In this document: positions 7,177-16,162 of the stretch, in pieces
Position numbering within the stretch: position 1 is the first letter of the stretch
Layout of the letters: the number at the start of each line of letters is the position of its first letter
NCBI GenBank assembly: GCA_041550515.1
Contig: JBFEOQ010000011.1
Coordinates: 1 to 38,921, forward strand
Reading direction: 5' to 3'
Source of the DNA: PFL35 sp041550515
GTDB taxonomy: Archaea; Thermoplasmatota; E2; DHVEG-1
Length of the DNA: 38,921 bases
Made by a program: the position numbers and the translations under genes
The notes under the pieces: model-generated
What the model was told of the DNA's origin: nothing
Databases searched by the model: none
The model's input: the letters and a program-made list of their open reading frames with translations, nothing else

Positions 7177-9258
7177 CTAGGGTACATCTGGTATTGGTAT
7201 ATCATATGGTTCTTTTACAGGGGATTTATCATAAAATATCCAAGGTATACCAAAGGAATAAACTACATCACCCCATATATTCATAAATAATATAATATAA
7301 AATTTCCCTGGAATACTTTTTTTTCCAAATCCTAGATAATTATCCCAATAATTATTATTCCAACTATGTCTTTTCGTAGGATAATTCCATGTTGTTACGA
7401 TCATAGCATGGATAGTATTATTAATGAAATTATTTCGAGTAATTTGCCCATTTTCATTACTAAAACGATACTTATAATCTGATAATTTTATTCCCATTTG
7501 ATTATTTGAAATATTATTATCTGATATTACACCTGATATTAAATGATTGAGAATTACAGCTATTTCACTTGAATGTACATAATTAAATGAAATCGTTGCA
7601 TCCCTAGAATATACTGAATTAATACCTATTGTATTGCTATTAAAATAATTATATAATATATTTGAACTAGAATCTCCCTTAGTATAAATCCCATTTCCAT
7701 TATTAGATATATAATTATAAAAAATTGAAATATTATGGGCAGTATTATCTAATAAAATGCCACTGTCTTCATTATTTGCTATAAAATTATTTTTAATACT
7801 ACAATTTTTTCCACTAGAAATGATAATTCCATCTTTATTATTATGAACATAATTATGTGATACAGTATTATTTTTAGTAAAATCTAAATAAAAACCTCTA
7901 CTGCAATTAATTATTCTATTCTTTAAAAAAATATTATTATGGGAATTATGGAGGTGAATTCCCTTATTATTAGATATATTATTCTTTTCTATGAGATTAT
8001 ACGAACTATAAGAATATAGAGTTATACCAATACTACCCTCAGCATTTATTGAATTATTTATAATACTACAACTTGTAGATTTAAGAAGCAAAATCCCAAA
8101 TGGTATATTTAAATTATTTAATGATATATTATCACAACTGATTAGGATTATTTGTGCATAATTATCATCTATAGTGAGATTATTTTTATTTTCTAAATAT
8201 AAAATAGGATTGTAATTAATTGTATTATTAACAAACTTAGTCTGATACGAATTATAAAACTCAATATAATCATTTATTAGAATATTATGAAAAATAGTAG
8301 TATTTGATGAAAGAGAAATTTTTATACCACCCTGGTTATTTTCAATTATATTATTTGAGATATTGTTGTTGTTATTATTATAATTATAAATTCCAAAATA
8401 TCCATTGTTTCTAACATTATTGTATGTAATTATATTATTACTACATTGACCATGAATAGATATTCCACTATCACTGTTTGAATCAAATAAATTGTCTTTT
8501 ATAGTGTTATTACTATCAAAATCAACTAAACATATTCCCTCTCTATTTGAAATTATTTTATTTTCTATAATGATATTATTTACACATTCATGAAAGAGTT
8601 GTATACCCTTATTACTGTTATTTGAAATCAGATTATTAGAAATAACATTATTATTACTGCTATCATTTATATACAACCCATATGGATTATTACTGATATT
8701 GTTAAAAATAATTGAATTGTTATATGAAGAAGATATTTGGATAGAAAAATAACTATTAGAAGTTAATATATTTCTTGATAAGTTATTTGCATATGTTCCT
8801 TGCATTCTTATACCAAGTAAATTATTACTGATAATGTTATCAAAAACTGTATTCAAATTTGATTTAATATCAATTCCACAGTCATAATCATTTGTATTAA
8901 AAAAAATTCCACTATTTTGTATAGTAAATCCACCTATACTGACAAAGTCAGATGTGATTAATACAACATCATCACTTCTATTACCATCAATAATTGTATT
9001 ATTTTTATTTTGTCCAATAATCATGATTTGTTTATTAATAACAATATTTTCAGTATATACCCCTGAAAACACATAAATAGTATCGCCATTAGAGGAAGCA
9101 TTTATAGCATCCTGAATCCTTGTATAATTCTCAGGTCCATTACCACCAACATATAGAGTATTACCTATTACTTTTAAGGATTTAATAGGATTAGCCATAA
9201 ATAAAGAATAAGTTATCAACAATGTACATACTAGAATAATTCCTATCTTCTTTTTCAT
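7177..9258 (-). CDS. Exported NosD-like right-handed beta-helix protein
   Basis: This is a 693-residue secreted protein with an N-terminal signal segment (residues 5-22). The segment LYVGGNGPENYTRIQDAINA follows at about 35, the standard lead-in of NosD-type parallel beta-helices. From about residue 70 to 640 it is built from many PbH1-type coils rich in Asn, Ile and Ser (repeated NNxIxxNxxxxN patterns). A C-terminal cap with NYWDNYLGFG and a DIPIPDVP ending completes it. Such proteins in uncultured Thermoplasmatota are thought to be surface or polysaccharide-binding proteins; no catalytic residues can be assigned. A GGGAG ribosome binding site lies just upstream of the ATG. It is convergent with thrS and divergent from purP. 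Confidence 0.85.
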   Translation of the reverse strand: MKKKIGIILVCTLLITYSLFMANPIKSLKVIGNTLYVGGNGPENYTRIQDAINASSNGDTIYVFSGVYTENIVINKQIMIIGQNKNNTIIDGNRSDDVVLITSDFVSIGGFTIQNSGIFFNTNDYDCGIDIKSNLNTVFDNIISNNLLGIRMQGTYANNLSRNILTSNSYFSIQISSSYNNSIIFNNISNNPYGLYINDSSNNNVISNNLISNNSNKGIQLFHECVNNIIIENKIISNREGICLVDFDSNNTIKDNLFDSNSDSGISIHGQCSNNIITYNNVRNNGYFGIYNYNNNNNNISNNIIENNQGGIKISLSSNTTIFHNILINDYIEFYNSYQTKFVNNTINYNPILYLENKNNLTIDDNYAQIILISCDNISLNNLNIPFGILLLKSTSCSIINNSINAEGSIGITLYSYSSYNLIEKNNISNNKGIHLHNSHNNIFLKNRIINCSRGFYLDFTKNNTVSHNYVHNNKDGIIISSGKNCSIKNNFIANNEDSGILLDNTAHNISIFYNYISNNGNGIYTKGDSSSNILYNYFNSNTIGINSVYSRDATISFNYVHSSEIAVILNHLISGVISDNNISNNQMGIKLSDYKYRFSNENGQITRNNFINNTIHAMIVTTWNYPTKRHSWNNNYWDNYLGFGKKSIPGKFYIILFMNIWGDVVYSFGIPWIFYDKSPVKEPYDIPIPDVP

Positions 9259-9305
9259 ATTTTACTCCCTTCAAATATATATGAAAGATAAATAATGTAA
9301 CATTC

Positions 9306-9319
9306 TACTCAATAGAGTA
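9306..9319. promoter_or_regulatory. Short palindrome in the nosD-like promoter
   Basis: TACTC (9306-9310) and GAGTA (9315-9319) form a perfect inverted repeat around AATA. On the minus strand it directly follows a TATA-like ATTTTAAAT at 9319-9327, so it would cover the region just downstream of the TATA box of the nosD-like gene. It could be a regulator site, but a five-base arm can also arise by chance. Confidence 0.3.
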
Positions 9320-9360
9320 TTTAAAATTTTATTCATCTTGTTTTTTGGCATACTAACACA

Positions 9361-9418
9361 ACATCTATTTTATGCACAGGTTACCTCCATCTCTTACATT
9401 TAACATTTGAATAGATGT
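9361..9418. repeat. 9-bp inverted repeat enclosing 40 bases
   Basis: ACATCTATT (9361-9369) is perfectly complementary to AATAGATGT (9410-9418). The enclosed stretch includes the small palindrome AGGTTACCT (9379-9387 region). The right arm ends at the first base of a TATA box. It may be a DNA-looping or regulatory element upstream of purP, or a small structured transcript. No coding frame is visible in it. Confidence 0.3.
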
Positions 9419-9447
9419 ATATAAAACTATGCTAATGATTGTCATTA
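9418..9447 (+). promoter_or_regulatory. purP promoter with TATA box and operator-like palindrome
   Basis: TATATAAAA at 9418-9426 is a strong archaeal TATA box. TAATGA (9433-9438) and TCATTA (9442-9447) then form a perfect inverted repeat around TTG. It lies between the TATA box and the expected start near 9448, the usual place for a repressor site. The palindrome resembles Fur/DtxR-type metal-regulator boxes in composition. The leader to purP would be about 110 bases, and nothing else is recognisable in that stretch. Confidence 0.45.
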
Positions 9448-9560
9448 AATAATAAAAGATTAAATAAAAACAAATATTATGTTCAAAGTTCATTTAATAA
9501 ATTAAAAAAACCTTAAATTATTATACTTTCTATAAATAATAGAGGATGGTAATTCTTTAA

Positions 9561-10691
9561 ATGATTAAAATAAAAGATATTCAAAAAATAATAAATTCTT
9601 ATAATAAAAAAAATATCACAATAGGTGTCTTAGGAGGTCATTCTGGTCTCGATGTTTGTCGAGGGGCAAAAAAACTTGGATTTAAAACCCTTGCAGTATG
9701 TCAAAAAGGTCGTGAAAAAACTTATACTAAATATTACAAAACCCGTGAAAATGGTCGTGGTTGTATCGATCAAACATTAGTTCTTGATAAATTTTCTGAT
9801 ATAACAAAACCTGATATCCAAGAAACACTAAGAAAGAAAAATACTATTTTTATCCATAATCGATATTTTTGGGTTTATTTTGATTTTAAAGATATCGAAA
9901 ATAATTTTTTAATTCCTATATATGGTACTAGGAATCTTGTAAAACTCGAAGAACGAGATATCCCAAAAAATCAATATTATCTTCTACACAAAGCAGGGAT
10001 AAGATTTCCAAAAATATACAAATCACCTAATAACATAGATAAATTAGTAATTGTAAAAGTAAACGAGGCACTACGTGGTTATGAACGAGCATTCTTCTAC
10101 GCAACAAGTTTTAAAGATTACAGAATAAAATCAGAGGAAATGCTAAAAAAGAAAATAATTACAAAAGATTTACTAGAAAAAGCAGTAATCGAGGAATATA
10201 TTGTTGGTGCACAAATTAATTTTAATTATTTCTATAGTGTAATAGATGAAGAATTAGAGCTTATGGGTACAGATACTCGTCGTCAAACAAATATTGATGG
10301 CATTATCAGACTTCCTGCAGATGAGCAACTAGAAATTTTAAAATACTTAAAACCCAAAATGATTGAAACAGGTCATATTGCAGCAACTACAAAAGAAAGT
10401 ATAATTGAAAAAATCTTTGAACTAGGTGAAAAATTTGTAAAAACAACACAAAAAGAAGTACCACCAGGTATCATAGGTCCATTTGCATTACAAGGTGCAA
10501 TTGCAGCAGATAAAGGAAAAGAAGAAATGGTTGTATTCGATGTTAGTATGAGAATACCTGGAAGCCCACTAACACGCTTCACACCGCATACTGGATATCT
10601 CTATGGCGATAGTATTTCTTATGGTGAAAGAATAGCAATAGAAATAAACAAAGCAGTTAAACTTGATAGATTAGAAGAAATTGTAACTTAA
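9561..10691 (+). CDS. purP: 5-formaminoimidazole-4-carboxamide ribonucleotide (FAICAR) synthetase
   Basis: PurP performs the penultimate formylation of archaeal purine synthesis. It uses ATP and free formate to convert AICAR to FAICAR, instead of the folate-dependent PurH step. The 376-residue protein is an ATP-grasp enzyme with the family N-terminus (ITIGVLGGHSGLDVCRGAKK at about 20-39), a central KVNEALRGYERAFFYA segment, YIVGAQINFNYFYS (ATP-grasp), TDTRRQTNIDG, and a C-terminal FDVSMRIPGSP motif. Length and start are typical. It is transcribed from a promoter with a palindromic operator candidate and is convergent with a 5-formyltetrahydrofolate cyclo-ligase gene. Confidence 0.95.
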   Translation: MIKIKDIQKIINSYNKKNITIGVLGGHSGLDVCRGAKKLGFKTLAVCQKGREKTYTKYYKTRENGRGCIDQTLVLDKFSDITKPDIQETLRKKNTIFIHNRYFWVYFDFKDIENNFLIPIYGTRNLVKLEERDIPKNQYYLLHKAGIRFPKIYKSPNNIDKLVIVKVNEALRGYERAFFYATSFKDYRIKSEEMLKKKIITKDLLEKAVIEEYIVGAQINFNYFYSVIDEELELMGTDTRRQTNIDGIIRLPADEQLEILKYLKPKMIETGHIAATTKESIIEKIFELGEKFVKTTQKEVPPGIIGPFALQGAIAADKGKEEMVVFDVSMRIPGSPLTRFTPHTGYLYGDSISYGERIAIEINKAVKLDRLEEIVT

Positions 10692-10719
10692 AAAAAACCG
10701 TATAAAAATTTTATAAAAT

Positions 10720-11283
10720 TTAATTTTTACATTTAATAACTCTTTTCTCAGTAATAATTATGTCAACGGGTGTATCATACTTATCTATAGGTATTTTTTC
10801 AATTATTTGAAATTCATATGCTAGAGCAATAGTAAAAATATTAGTATTTTTTAATAATCTATCATAAAATCCTTCACCATGACCAATTCTATTGCCTCTT
10901 TGATCAAAACCAATTCCTGGTACAATAACTAAATCAATTTTATTAATAGAGATTAATTTAATCATCTCTTTTTTTGGTACTAAAATACCATATGATCCTT
11001 CTATTAAATCTTCAAAGGAATTTAGCTTTGAAAGTATAAGTGAATTATCTTCCTTATTGCTGATTGGAACAACTACATTTTTATTTAAAAATGACTCTTT
11101 AATTGCATTATGAGTATATACTTCACCATTAAAAGATACATAAAAAAGAATATTTTTTGCTCTTTTAAATTGATCAATCTGAAAAAGTCTTTTTTTAATA
11201 TGCTTACTTTTTTCTAAAACTTCATATTCAGATAGATTAAATCTTTTATTTTTTAATATTTTACGTATTTCATTTTTATTCAT
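10720..11283 (-). CDS. 5-formyltetrahydrofolate cyclo-ligase
   Basis: This enzyme uses ATP to convert 5-formyl-tetrahydrofolate (folinate) to 5,10-methenyl-tetrahydrofolate, rescuing a dead-end folate. The 187-residue product shows the conserved core: KNILFYVSFNGEV near residue 43, the substrate-loop glutamate there, and PGIGFDQRGNRIGHGEGFYDRLL split across residues 121-143, where family members carry a PGxxFDxxGxRxGxGxGxYDR motif. With GcvT elsewhere in the window it supports folate-type one-carbon metabolism. It is the last gene of a minus-strand set, 27 bases after the acyltransferase gene. A thiamine-related paralogue function is possible but less likely. Confidence 0.9.
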   Translation of the reverse strand: MNKNEIRKILKNKRFNLSEYEVLEKSKHIKKRLFQIDQFKRAKNILFYVSFNGEVYTHNAIKESFLNKNVVVPISNKEDNSLILSKLNSFEDLIEGSYGILVPKKEMIKLISINKIDLVIVPGIGFDQRGNRIGHGEGFYDRLLKNTNIFTIALAYEFQIIEKIPIDKYDTPVDIIITEKRVIKCKN

Positions 11284-11310
11284 TATAATGGAAACCTAAA
11301 TCAAATAATA

Positions 11311-12045
11311 CTATTGAATGTTTACTTTTTGTTTTTTCTTATTTAAAATGATTTCTTTTGCAGGTACTCCACCATAAATCTTTCCTTTCTTCAACAATTG
11401 ACCTTTTGTGATAACTGCTCCCGCGGCAATTTTGACATTATCCTCAATTATTACTCCAGGCATTATAATGGCACCAGCACCTATTATCACATTGTTTCCA
11501 ATTATTATTTTATCTATTAAAATTATTTCTTTTTCAAAATCATGAATATGACCATAAATTACAGAATAAAGACCCATTGTACAATTATTTCCAAACTCTG
11601 TAATACAAGGATCCATTACTGTGCCACCGATAAGGGTATTTTTTCCAATTTTCATACCGATCATTCTATAGTACATATATTTCGTAGCGCCTAATGGAAA
11701 AATTTCAAGTAAACGTCTCATTGGAGTATAAAGTGTACAGACTACCGTCCAGTTATAAGACATTTTATTACTATAAATATAAGGATAAATCCCGGGTTTG
11801 TATTTATAGTTAAAAATATGAATAAAAAGTCCTGAGATTAAAAACTGGAAAAAAAGGGTAATAACAATTCCTATGTAAATTAAAAAAGGTAATAAAAGGA
11901 AATACCAGATTTCATTAAAACTAATAAAAAATAAAATTATTTTTCCAAATATAATTGTTGGAAAAAATCCAATCGAAAATACAATAAAAGCAATAAATGA
12001 AATTAAAAAAATACCTTTAGTTTTACCATCTTCTTTTTTACTCAT
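11311..12045 (-). CDS. Membrane-anchored hexapeptide-repeat acyltransferase
   Basis: The 244-residue protein has two long hydrophobic segments (about 12-37 and 45-73). A conserved-looking linker follows, with an RRLLEIFPLGATKYMYYRMIG-like region around 110-130. From about 130 to 235 there is a left-handed beta-helix of hexapeptide repeats: IGKNTLIGGTVMDP, IGNNVIIGAGAIIMPGVIIEDNVKIAAGAVIT and YGGVPAKEI. The last group is the typical end of maltose/galactoside-type acetyltransferases. The arrangement resembles the membrane acyltransferase-like C-terminal region of some peptide synthetases, but no adenylation domain is present. The acceptor is unknown; a lipid or surface glycan is plausible. It begins ten bases after the transglutaminase-like gene. 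Confidence 0.8.
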   Translation of the reverse strand: MSKKEDGKTKGIFLISFIAFIVFSIGFFPTIIFGKIILFFISFNEIWYFLLLPFLIYIGIVITLFFQFLISGLFIHIFNYKYKPGIYPYIYSNKMSYNWTVVCTLYTPMRRLLEIFPLGATKYMYYRMIGMKIGKNTLIGGTVMDPCITEFGNNCTMGLYSVIYGHIHDFEKEIILIDKIIIGNNVIIGAGAIIMPGVIIEDNVKIAAGAVITKGQLLKKGKIYGGVPAKEIILNKKKQKVNIQ

Positions 12046-12055
12046 TCTCTCCTCT

Positions 12056-13336
12056 TTAAATATTTATTGAGTTAAAATCATCATTTGCTTTGTTGATATA
12101 ATAGATATATCCAAATGCATCATCTGAAGAACTTAATTCACTTATCGCTTTTTCAATAAATTTTTTTCCATTTTCAAAATTTATTAAATTATCACCAATT
12201 AAATTAGCTTTTAATAAATATTGATATTTATTATAAACAATTTTTGTTAAATCAATAGTTTCATTTGCTACATTTAAATCAATATTTACAGTATTTTTAG
12301 CAAATGATTTAATTCTAGTACTTCCTTCTTTTAATCTGTTGTAATAAGGTGTAATATTATTATTATCAAACCACATCCATCTCTCAACACTTTTCATTCT
12401 TTTATATATATAGTCAGCTTGGGTATTATTTTCGTCTTCTGGATAACAAAATCTTAAAATTATTTGATTTTGAGGAGCAAATGGTGTTTCTCCTGTATGA
12501 ACTTCAGTTAAAATCCAGTCAAAACCTGGACAATAATACTGAGTTGCATAATGCATCTCATACCAAAAATCATATCTGGTAGGCATTGCCAGAGTTACTC
12601 TTGCAGGAATGCCATTGGCTCTAAATAATGCGCATCCAAGATGTGATCGACCTGGACATTCGCCATTAAAAAGTAATGTAGTTAATGCATCTTGGGATGG
12701 ATATTGGAATATTCTTTGCAACTTGTATTGTATTAAAAATAATAAATATCGATGATTTTTTGAAAATTTTGCAATATTATTAGCAATTTTTAACAAGTTA
12801 TTTTTTGAAAATATTGTAAGCTGTTTTGCTCTGAAATTAATTAGAAAATGATCCGATTGAACAACCTCTGTTGAACTGGTCCATTTTTTAACCTCATCTG
12901 GTAAATCATCAAACTGTGGCACCTCAACAAAATTTGGTAAATCATCATAATTATAATTTTTAATTAAAACCCAGCAATTAAAATGAATCAAAACTCTATC
13001 ATATTTTTTTATCTGACCGCAAGAAAAATTAATAATTTTATTTGGTTCAAGGATATCATCTTCAATTTTATATTTTATAATATTAGCATTAGTATCATCA
13101 AGAAGCTCTAAATATATTGGATACTGGTAACCATATTCAGGAGGAAAAGAATATTTTATATTAAAGCTATCAACATTTTGTTTTGCAGCTATATACAAAT
13201 AATGTTCTCCCTGTAAAAGACTAATATCCTGATTAATTCCACATTTCTCAATTGTAATATTCTGTCCACTACAAATACTTGAAAAATAAGTAATAATTAA
13301 TATTGATACAACAACAACTGCTGTAATTTTTTTCAT
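12056..13336 (-). CDS. Exported transglutaminase-like protein
   Basis: The 426-residue protein has a signal peptide (residues 1-24) and a beta-rich N-terminal domain. A transglutaminase-like cysteine protease core then spans about 200-285. The likely catalytic triad is Cys227 (NGECPGRSHLG), His262 (YEMHYATQYY) and an acidic residue at 273 or 278 (GFDWILTEVHTG). ALFRANGIPARV after the Cys is the usual family continuation. The rest is Lys/Asn-rich and helical. It is probably a cell-surface enzyme acting on proteins or peptides. It is the second of four minus-strand genes and lies 59 bases after a membrane-anchored methyltransferase gene. The substrate cannot be read from the sequence. Confidence 0.8.
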   Translation of the reverse strand: MKKITAVVVVSILIITYFSSICSGQNITIEKCGINQDISLLQGEHYLYIAAKQNVDSFNIKYSFPPEYGYQYPIYLELLDDTNANIIKYKIEDDILEPNKIINFSCGQIKKYDRVLIHFNCWVLIKNYNYDDLPNFVEVPQFDDLPDEVKKWTSSTEVVQSDHFLINFRAKQLTIFSKNNLLKIANNIAKFSKNHRYLLFLIQYKLQRIFQYPSQDALTTLLFNGECPGRSHLGCALFRANGIPARVTLAMPTRYDFWYEMHYATQYYCPGFDWILTEVHTGETPFAPQNQIILRFCYPEDENNTQADYIYKRMKSVERWMWFDNNNITPYYNRLKEGSTRIKSFAKNTVNIDLNVANETIDLTKIVYNKYQYLLKANLIGDNLINFENGKKFIEKAISELSSSDDAFGYIYYINKANDDFNSINI

Positions 13337-13395
13337 AATTACAACGCCTAATTATATAAGTAATATAATATTATATTTTTTAACGTATAAAAAAT

Positions 13396-14193
13396 TTATG
13401 TATCCCTTTTTTTTCCAATAAAAATATATTTCCAATCCTTTTTCCCGCCCTCAGAATAAACAATTTTAAAATTTGTATCCCTAAAAAGTTTTTTAACAGA
13501 TTCACTTGAATATGCGGTTTTATATGAATCAAAATGATAACGTGCAATATAAAAACTACTACCTTTTAAAACCATTCCTATCTTTATTAAAAATAACCTT
13601 AAATATGAAAAATTCTTGTTAAGAGCCTCGATAATAAATTTTCCACCGGGTTTTAAAACACGATTTATTTCAGAAAATCCTTTCTTTGAATCTTTCCAAT
13701 AAGTTAAATTAAAACGACTAATAACTACATCAACAGAATTATTTTCCATTGGAATATTTTCAGCAATACCAATTTTTGTTTCAACGAATGCATTTTTCTT
13801 TGAAAGTTTAAGCATTTCTTCAGAGGGATCTACACCAATTATACGAGCTTCTGGTAAAACGTTATTAATTTCTTTTGATAAAAGACCTGGTCCAACACCA
13901 AGGTCTAGAATAACAGGTTTTATTAGATTAGATGAAATATTATTTTTTACAATAGACGCAAGATGCTGATAAAATTGAGGATATTTTTTCATATATTTCT
14001 CAAAATTAATTGCCTTTTTTTCATCAAACTTAAAGTCATAATTCATCTTTGATTTTACAAAGATTACAGAATAAAATGCTATATATATATTAATAATTGA
14101 AAAAGTCTTAAAATTGTTAATAAAATTTAAAGTAAACAAGATTATTAAAAGAATTATAAAATTTGTCAATGGAAAGGATATTTTGTTTTTCAT
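13396..14193 (-). CDS. Class I SAM-dependent methyltransferase with N-terminal membrane segment
   Basis: The 265-residue product starts with two hydrophobic stretches (about 8-26 and 31-47). A Methyltransf_11-type domain follows: motif I VILDLGVGPGLLSKE at about 94-108, IIGVDPSEEMLKL, VDVVISRFNLTYW, and the GFSEINRVLKPGGKFIIE motif. The domain is closest in layout to UbiE/COQ5-like or phospholipid methyltransferases. The hydrophobic N-terminus suggests membrane anchoring and a lipid or quinone substrate. An internal ATG at codon 50 (MNYDFKFDEKK) would give a soluble version of normal length, so the start is uncertain. It is the first gene of the minus-strand set that ends with the cyclo-ligase. 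Confidence 0.82.
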   Translation of the reverse strand: MKNKISFPLTNFIILLIILFTLNFINNFKTFSIINIYIAFYSVIFVKSKMNYDFKFDEKKAINFEKYMKKYPQFYQHLASIVKNNISSNLIKPVILDLGVGPGLLSKEINNVLPEARIIGVDPSEEMLKLSKKNAFVETKIGIAENIPMENNSVDVVISRFNLTYWKDSKKGFSEINRVLKPGGKFIIEALNKNFSYLRLFLIKIGMVLKGSSFYIARYHFDSYKTAYSSESVKKLFRDTNFKIVYSEGGKKDWKYIFIGKKRDT

Positions 14194-14364
14194 TATAGTC
14201 TGGAAATTATGTAATTTAAATTAGTTTTTATTGTTTTTTTAAATTACTAATAAGATTATTTATATTATAAATTAATGATTATTCACATCTTTTTTATGTA
14301 AAATAATCTTGAAATTTTTTTCAATAAAGATAAAAAATAAAATAGATTACCTTCCGTAGATATT

Positions 14365-15351
14365 GTGAGAGATAAGATATTTAACTATTTAAAAAAAATA
14401 TTGCCCTTCATTGGTTTGATTTTTTTTATAATCTTTATTATACTTACTCTTGATTTTATAGAATTAAAAGAAGCTTTTTTACGTGTATCACCTATCTATA
14501 TATTTTTGTCATTATTACTAACCATTCCTGGAATAATAATTAGAAATTATGCATGGCAAATTATTTTGAAGGAGCAAGTTATTAAAATAAGTTTTTTACA
14601 ATCTCTAAAAGTTTTTCTTATAGGTTATTTTTATGGTAGTTTTACTCCAGGTTTTTATGGGCAGTTAATGAGAATACCATATCTTAAAGATAAAACTGGA
14701 GAACCTTATGGTAAGATTTTTGTAAATACCTTTATTGAAATATCTATGAGAGGTTTTTCTGTATATTTGATGATATTAATAGGTGCTTTATTCTTTTTAT
14801 CATCTATAAAAGAAATTTTTTATGTAATACTTGTTTGGTTCATAATTTTTACATCAGTAATTTTTTATTTTATTAAAAAGGAACGGGGAGAAAAAATCTT
14901 TTTTTTGTTTATAAAATATATTATTCCTAAAAGATTTAAGGTTACTATAAATCGTTTTATAAGTACTTTTTATAAAGATTTTCCTCGGATAAGAATATTA
15001 ATTTTACCTGTTTTTCTCTCGGTTATAACTTGGTTTTTAATATTTACCCAGTATTATATTTTCGTAATTGCATTGGGTTTACAGATATCATATATTGCTT
15101 TTTTATTCCTATTTCCTATTGCAAATGTAGCAGGTTTTATACCGATAACAATTGCAGGTATTGGTATAAGGGAGATAACTGCGATTACGATTTTTACGAC
15201 TATTTATAATGTTTCAAAAGAAGAAATATTAGTTGTGTCTTTACTTGGTTTTATTATAATTGATATTATTACTGCTTTTGTAGGATTTTTATTATCTCTT
15301 ACTGAAACTGTTGATAAAAAAAGTTTTTTAAAAGTATTAAAACTTAATTGA
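14365..15351 (+). CDS. Flippase-like / LPG synthase TM-type membrane protein (AglD/DUF-type)
   Basis: The 328-residue polytopic membrane protein has about eight hydrophobic helices and belongs to the lysylphosphatidylglycerol synthase transmembrane family (PF03706, COG0392). Landmarks are RNYAWQIILKEQ near residue 62, GYFYGSFTPGFYGQLMRIPYL near 88-108, and PIANVAGFIPITIAGIGIREI near 250-270, the best conserved part. In archaea such proteins often sit in lipid-linked glycan pathways, but the function here is not shown. The start is a GTG without a clear ribosome binding site, so a short or leaderless transcript is possible. It is divergent from the methyltransferase gene and nearly abuts the convergent gene downstream (2-base gap). 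Confidence 0.8.
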   Translation: MRDKIFNYLKKILPFIGLIFFIIFIILTLDFIELKEAFLRVSPIYIFLSLLLTIPGIIIRNYAWQIILKEQVIKISFLQSLKVFLIGYFYGSFTPGFYGQLMRIPYLKDKTGEPYGKIFVNTFIEISMRGFSVYLMILIGALFFLSSIKEIFYVILVWFIIFTSVIFYFIKKERGEKIFFLFIKYIIPKRFKVTINRFISTFYKDFPRIRILILPVFLSVITWFLIFTQYYIFVIALGLQISYIAFLFLFPIANVAGFIPITIAGIGIREITAITIFTTIYNVSKEEILVVSLLGFIIIDIITAFVGFLLSLTETVDKKSFLKVLKLN

Positions 15352-15353
15352 TT

Positions 15354-15974
15354 TTATTTTTTAGCTATATAAAATGATTCCCAGTGTGATGTTCTGAGAG
15401 CATGATTATTAATTTTTTTTATTAACTCGACATCATTAAAGTTTTTTAGAATATCTTTAATTATTTTATCTTTATAGTAAGATTCCCTAATAATTATCCT
15501 ACTTTTTTTATCTGAATTTTGTAATATGTGTTTTATAACTTGTATCTTTGGTTGTGAGCATCCTGAAGCAATAATTGTATCAAAACCTTTTAGAGGATAG
15601 TTTACTCCTTCTCCGAATTCAGCATATATTTTTCCATTCATGTTTTTTTGATCTAATACTTTTTTTGTTATTTTTATACATTTTTCGTTGTGATCTATTG
15701 CTACGATTTTCACTTTGTTCATCTCTGCAAGGATTAATGCCGTCATAGGGTAAGCTCCACAACCTATATGTAATATTTTTTTAGATTTTGATAAATTGAA
15801 TTTATCTCTTTCGTTTCTATATTCATTTCCAACGGTCTTATCATATAGTTCTGCAATAAAATTTGAAATACTGGAGAGTCTGTCAATCATATACCAAAAA
15901 AGATTTCTTATCTTTAAATTAATTTTTTCAGAATCTGAAATTGGATATTTAATAACGGGGTTATGTTTTTCCAT
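15354..15974 (-). CDS. Nicotianamine synthase-like / class I SAM-dependent protein
   Basis: The 206-residue protein has a helical N-terminal region (about 15-60). A Rossmann fold follows, with KKILHIGCGAYPMTALILAE at 65-84, VAIDHNEKCIKITKKVL at 91-107 and FDTIIASGCS near 135. The GCGAxPxTAxxLA form of motif I, with Pro and Thr after the glycines, is the pattern I associate with nicotianamine synthases and related aminobutanoyl or aminocarboxypropyl transferases, which use the side chain of SAM rather than its methyl. The protein is shorter than characterised archaeal homologues (about 260-270 residues), so an ordinary methyltransferase is the main alternative. It is divergent from the mevalonate operon. 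Confidence 0.55.
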   Translation of the reverse strand: MEKHNPVIKYPISDSEKINLKIRNLFWYMIDRLSSISNFIAELYDKTVGNEYRNERDKFNLSKSKKILHIGCGAYPMTALILAEMNKVKIVAIDHNEKCIKITKKVLDQKNMNGKIYAEFGEGVNYPLKGFDTIIASGCSQPKIQVIKHILQNSDKKSRIIIRESYYKDKIIKDILKNFNDVELIKKINNHALRTSHWESFYIAKK

Positions 15975-16162
15975 GATTATTTTATCAACCTTAACTTTAA
16001 TATTTTTATAAAGATAATTTTATGAATCTAGATAAGTATATATTATATTTAAAGGTTTTAACGATAATCATAAAAAAGATAAACAAATTACAGTATTTGG
16101 TATTGAAATAATTAATTTTGGAATTAAAGAAACATGAAACAAGGAACATTTATGTGATAGAC

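Noticed and set aside
7177..9258. Tandem repeats or CRISPR-like periodicity in the NosD-like gene
   Set aside because: The periodicity comes from degenerate beta-helix coils in the protein. There are no identical repeats with regular unique spacers at the DNA level.
15796..16011. Plus-strand 71-codon frame opposite the nicotianamine synthase-like gene
   Set aside because: It is antisense to a gene with a clear SAM-binding motif and has no ribosome binding site or recognisable sequence.
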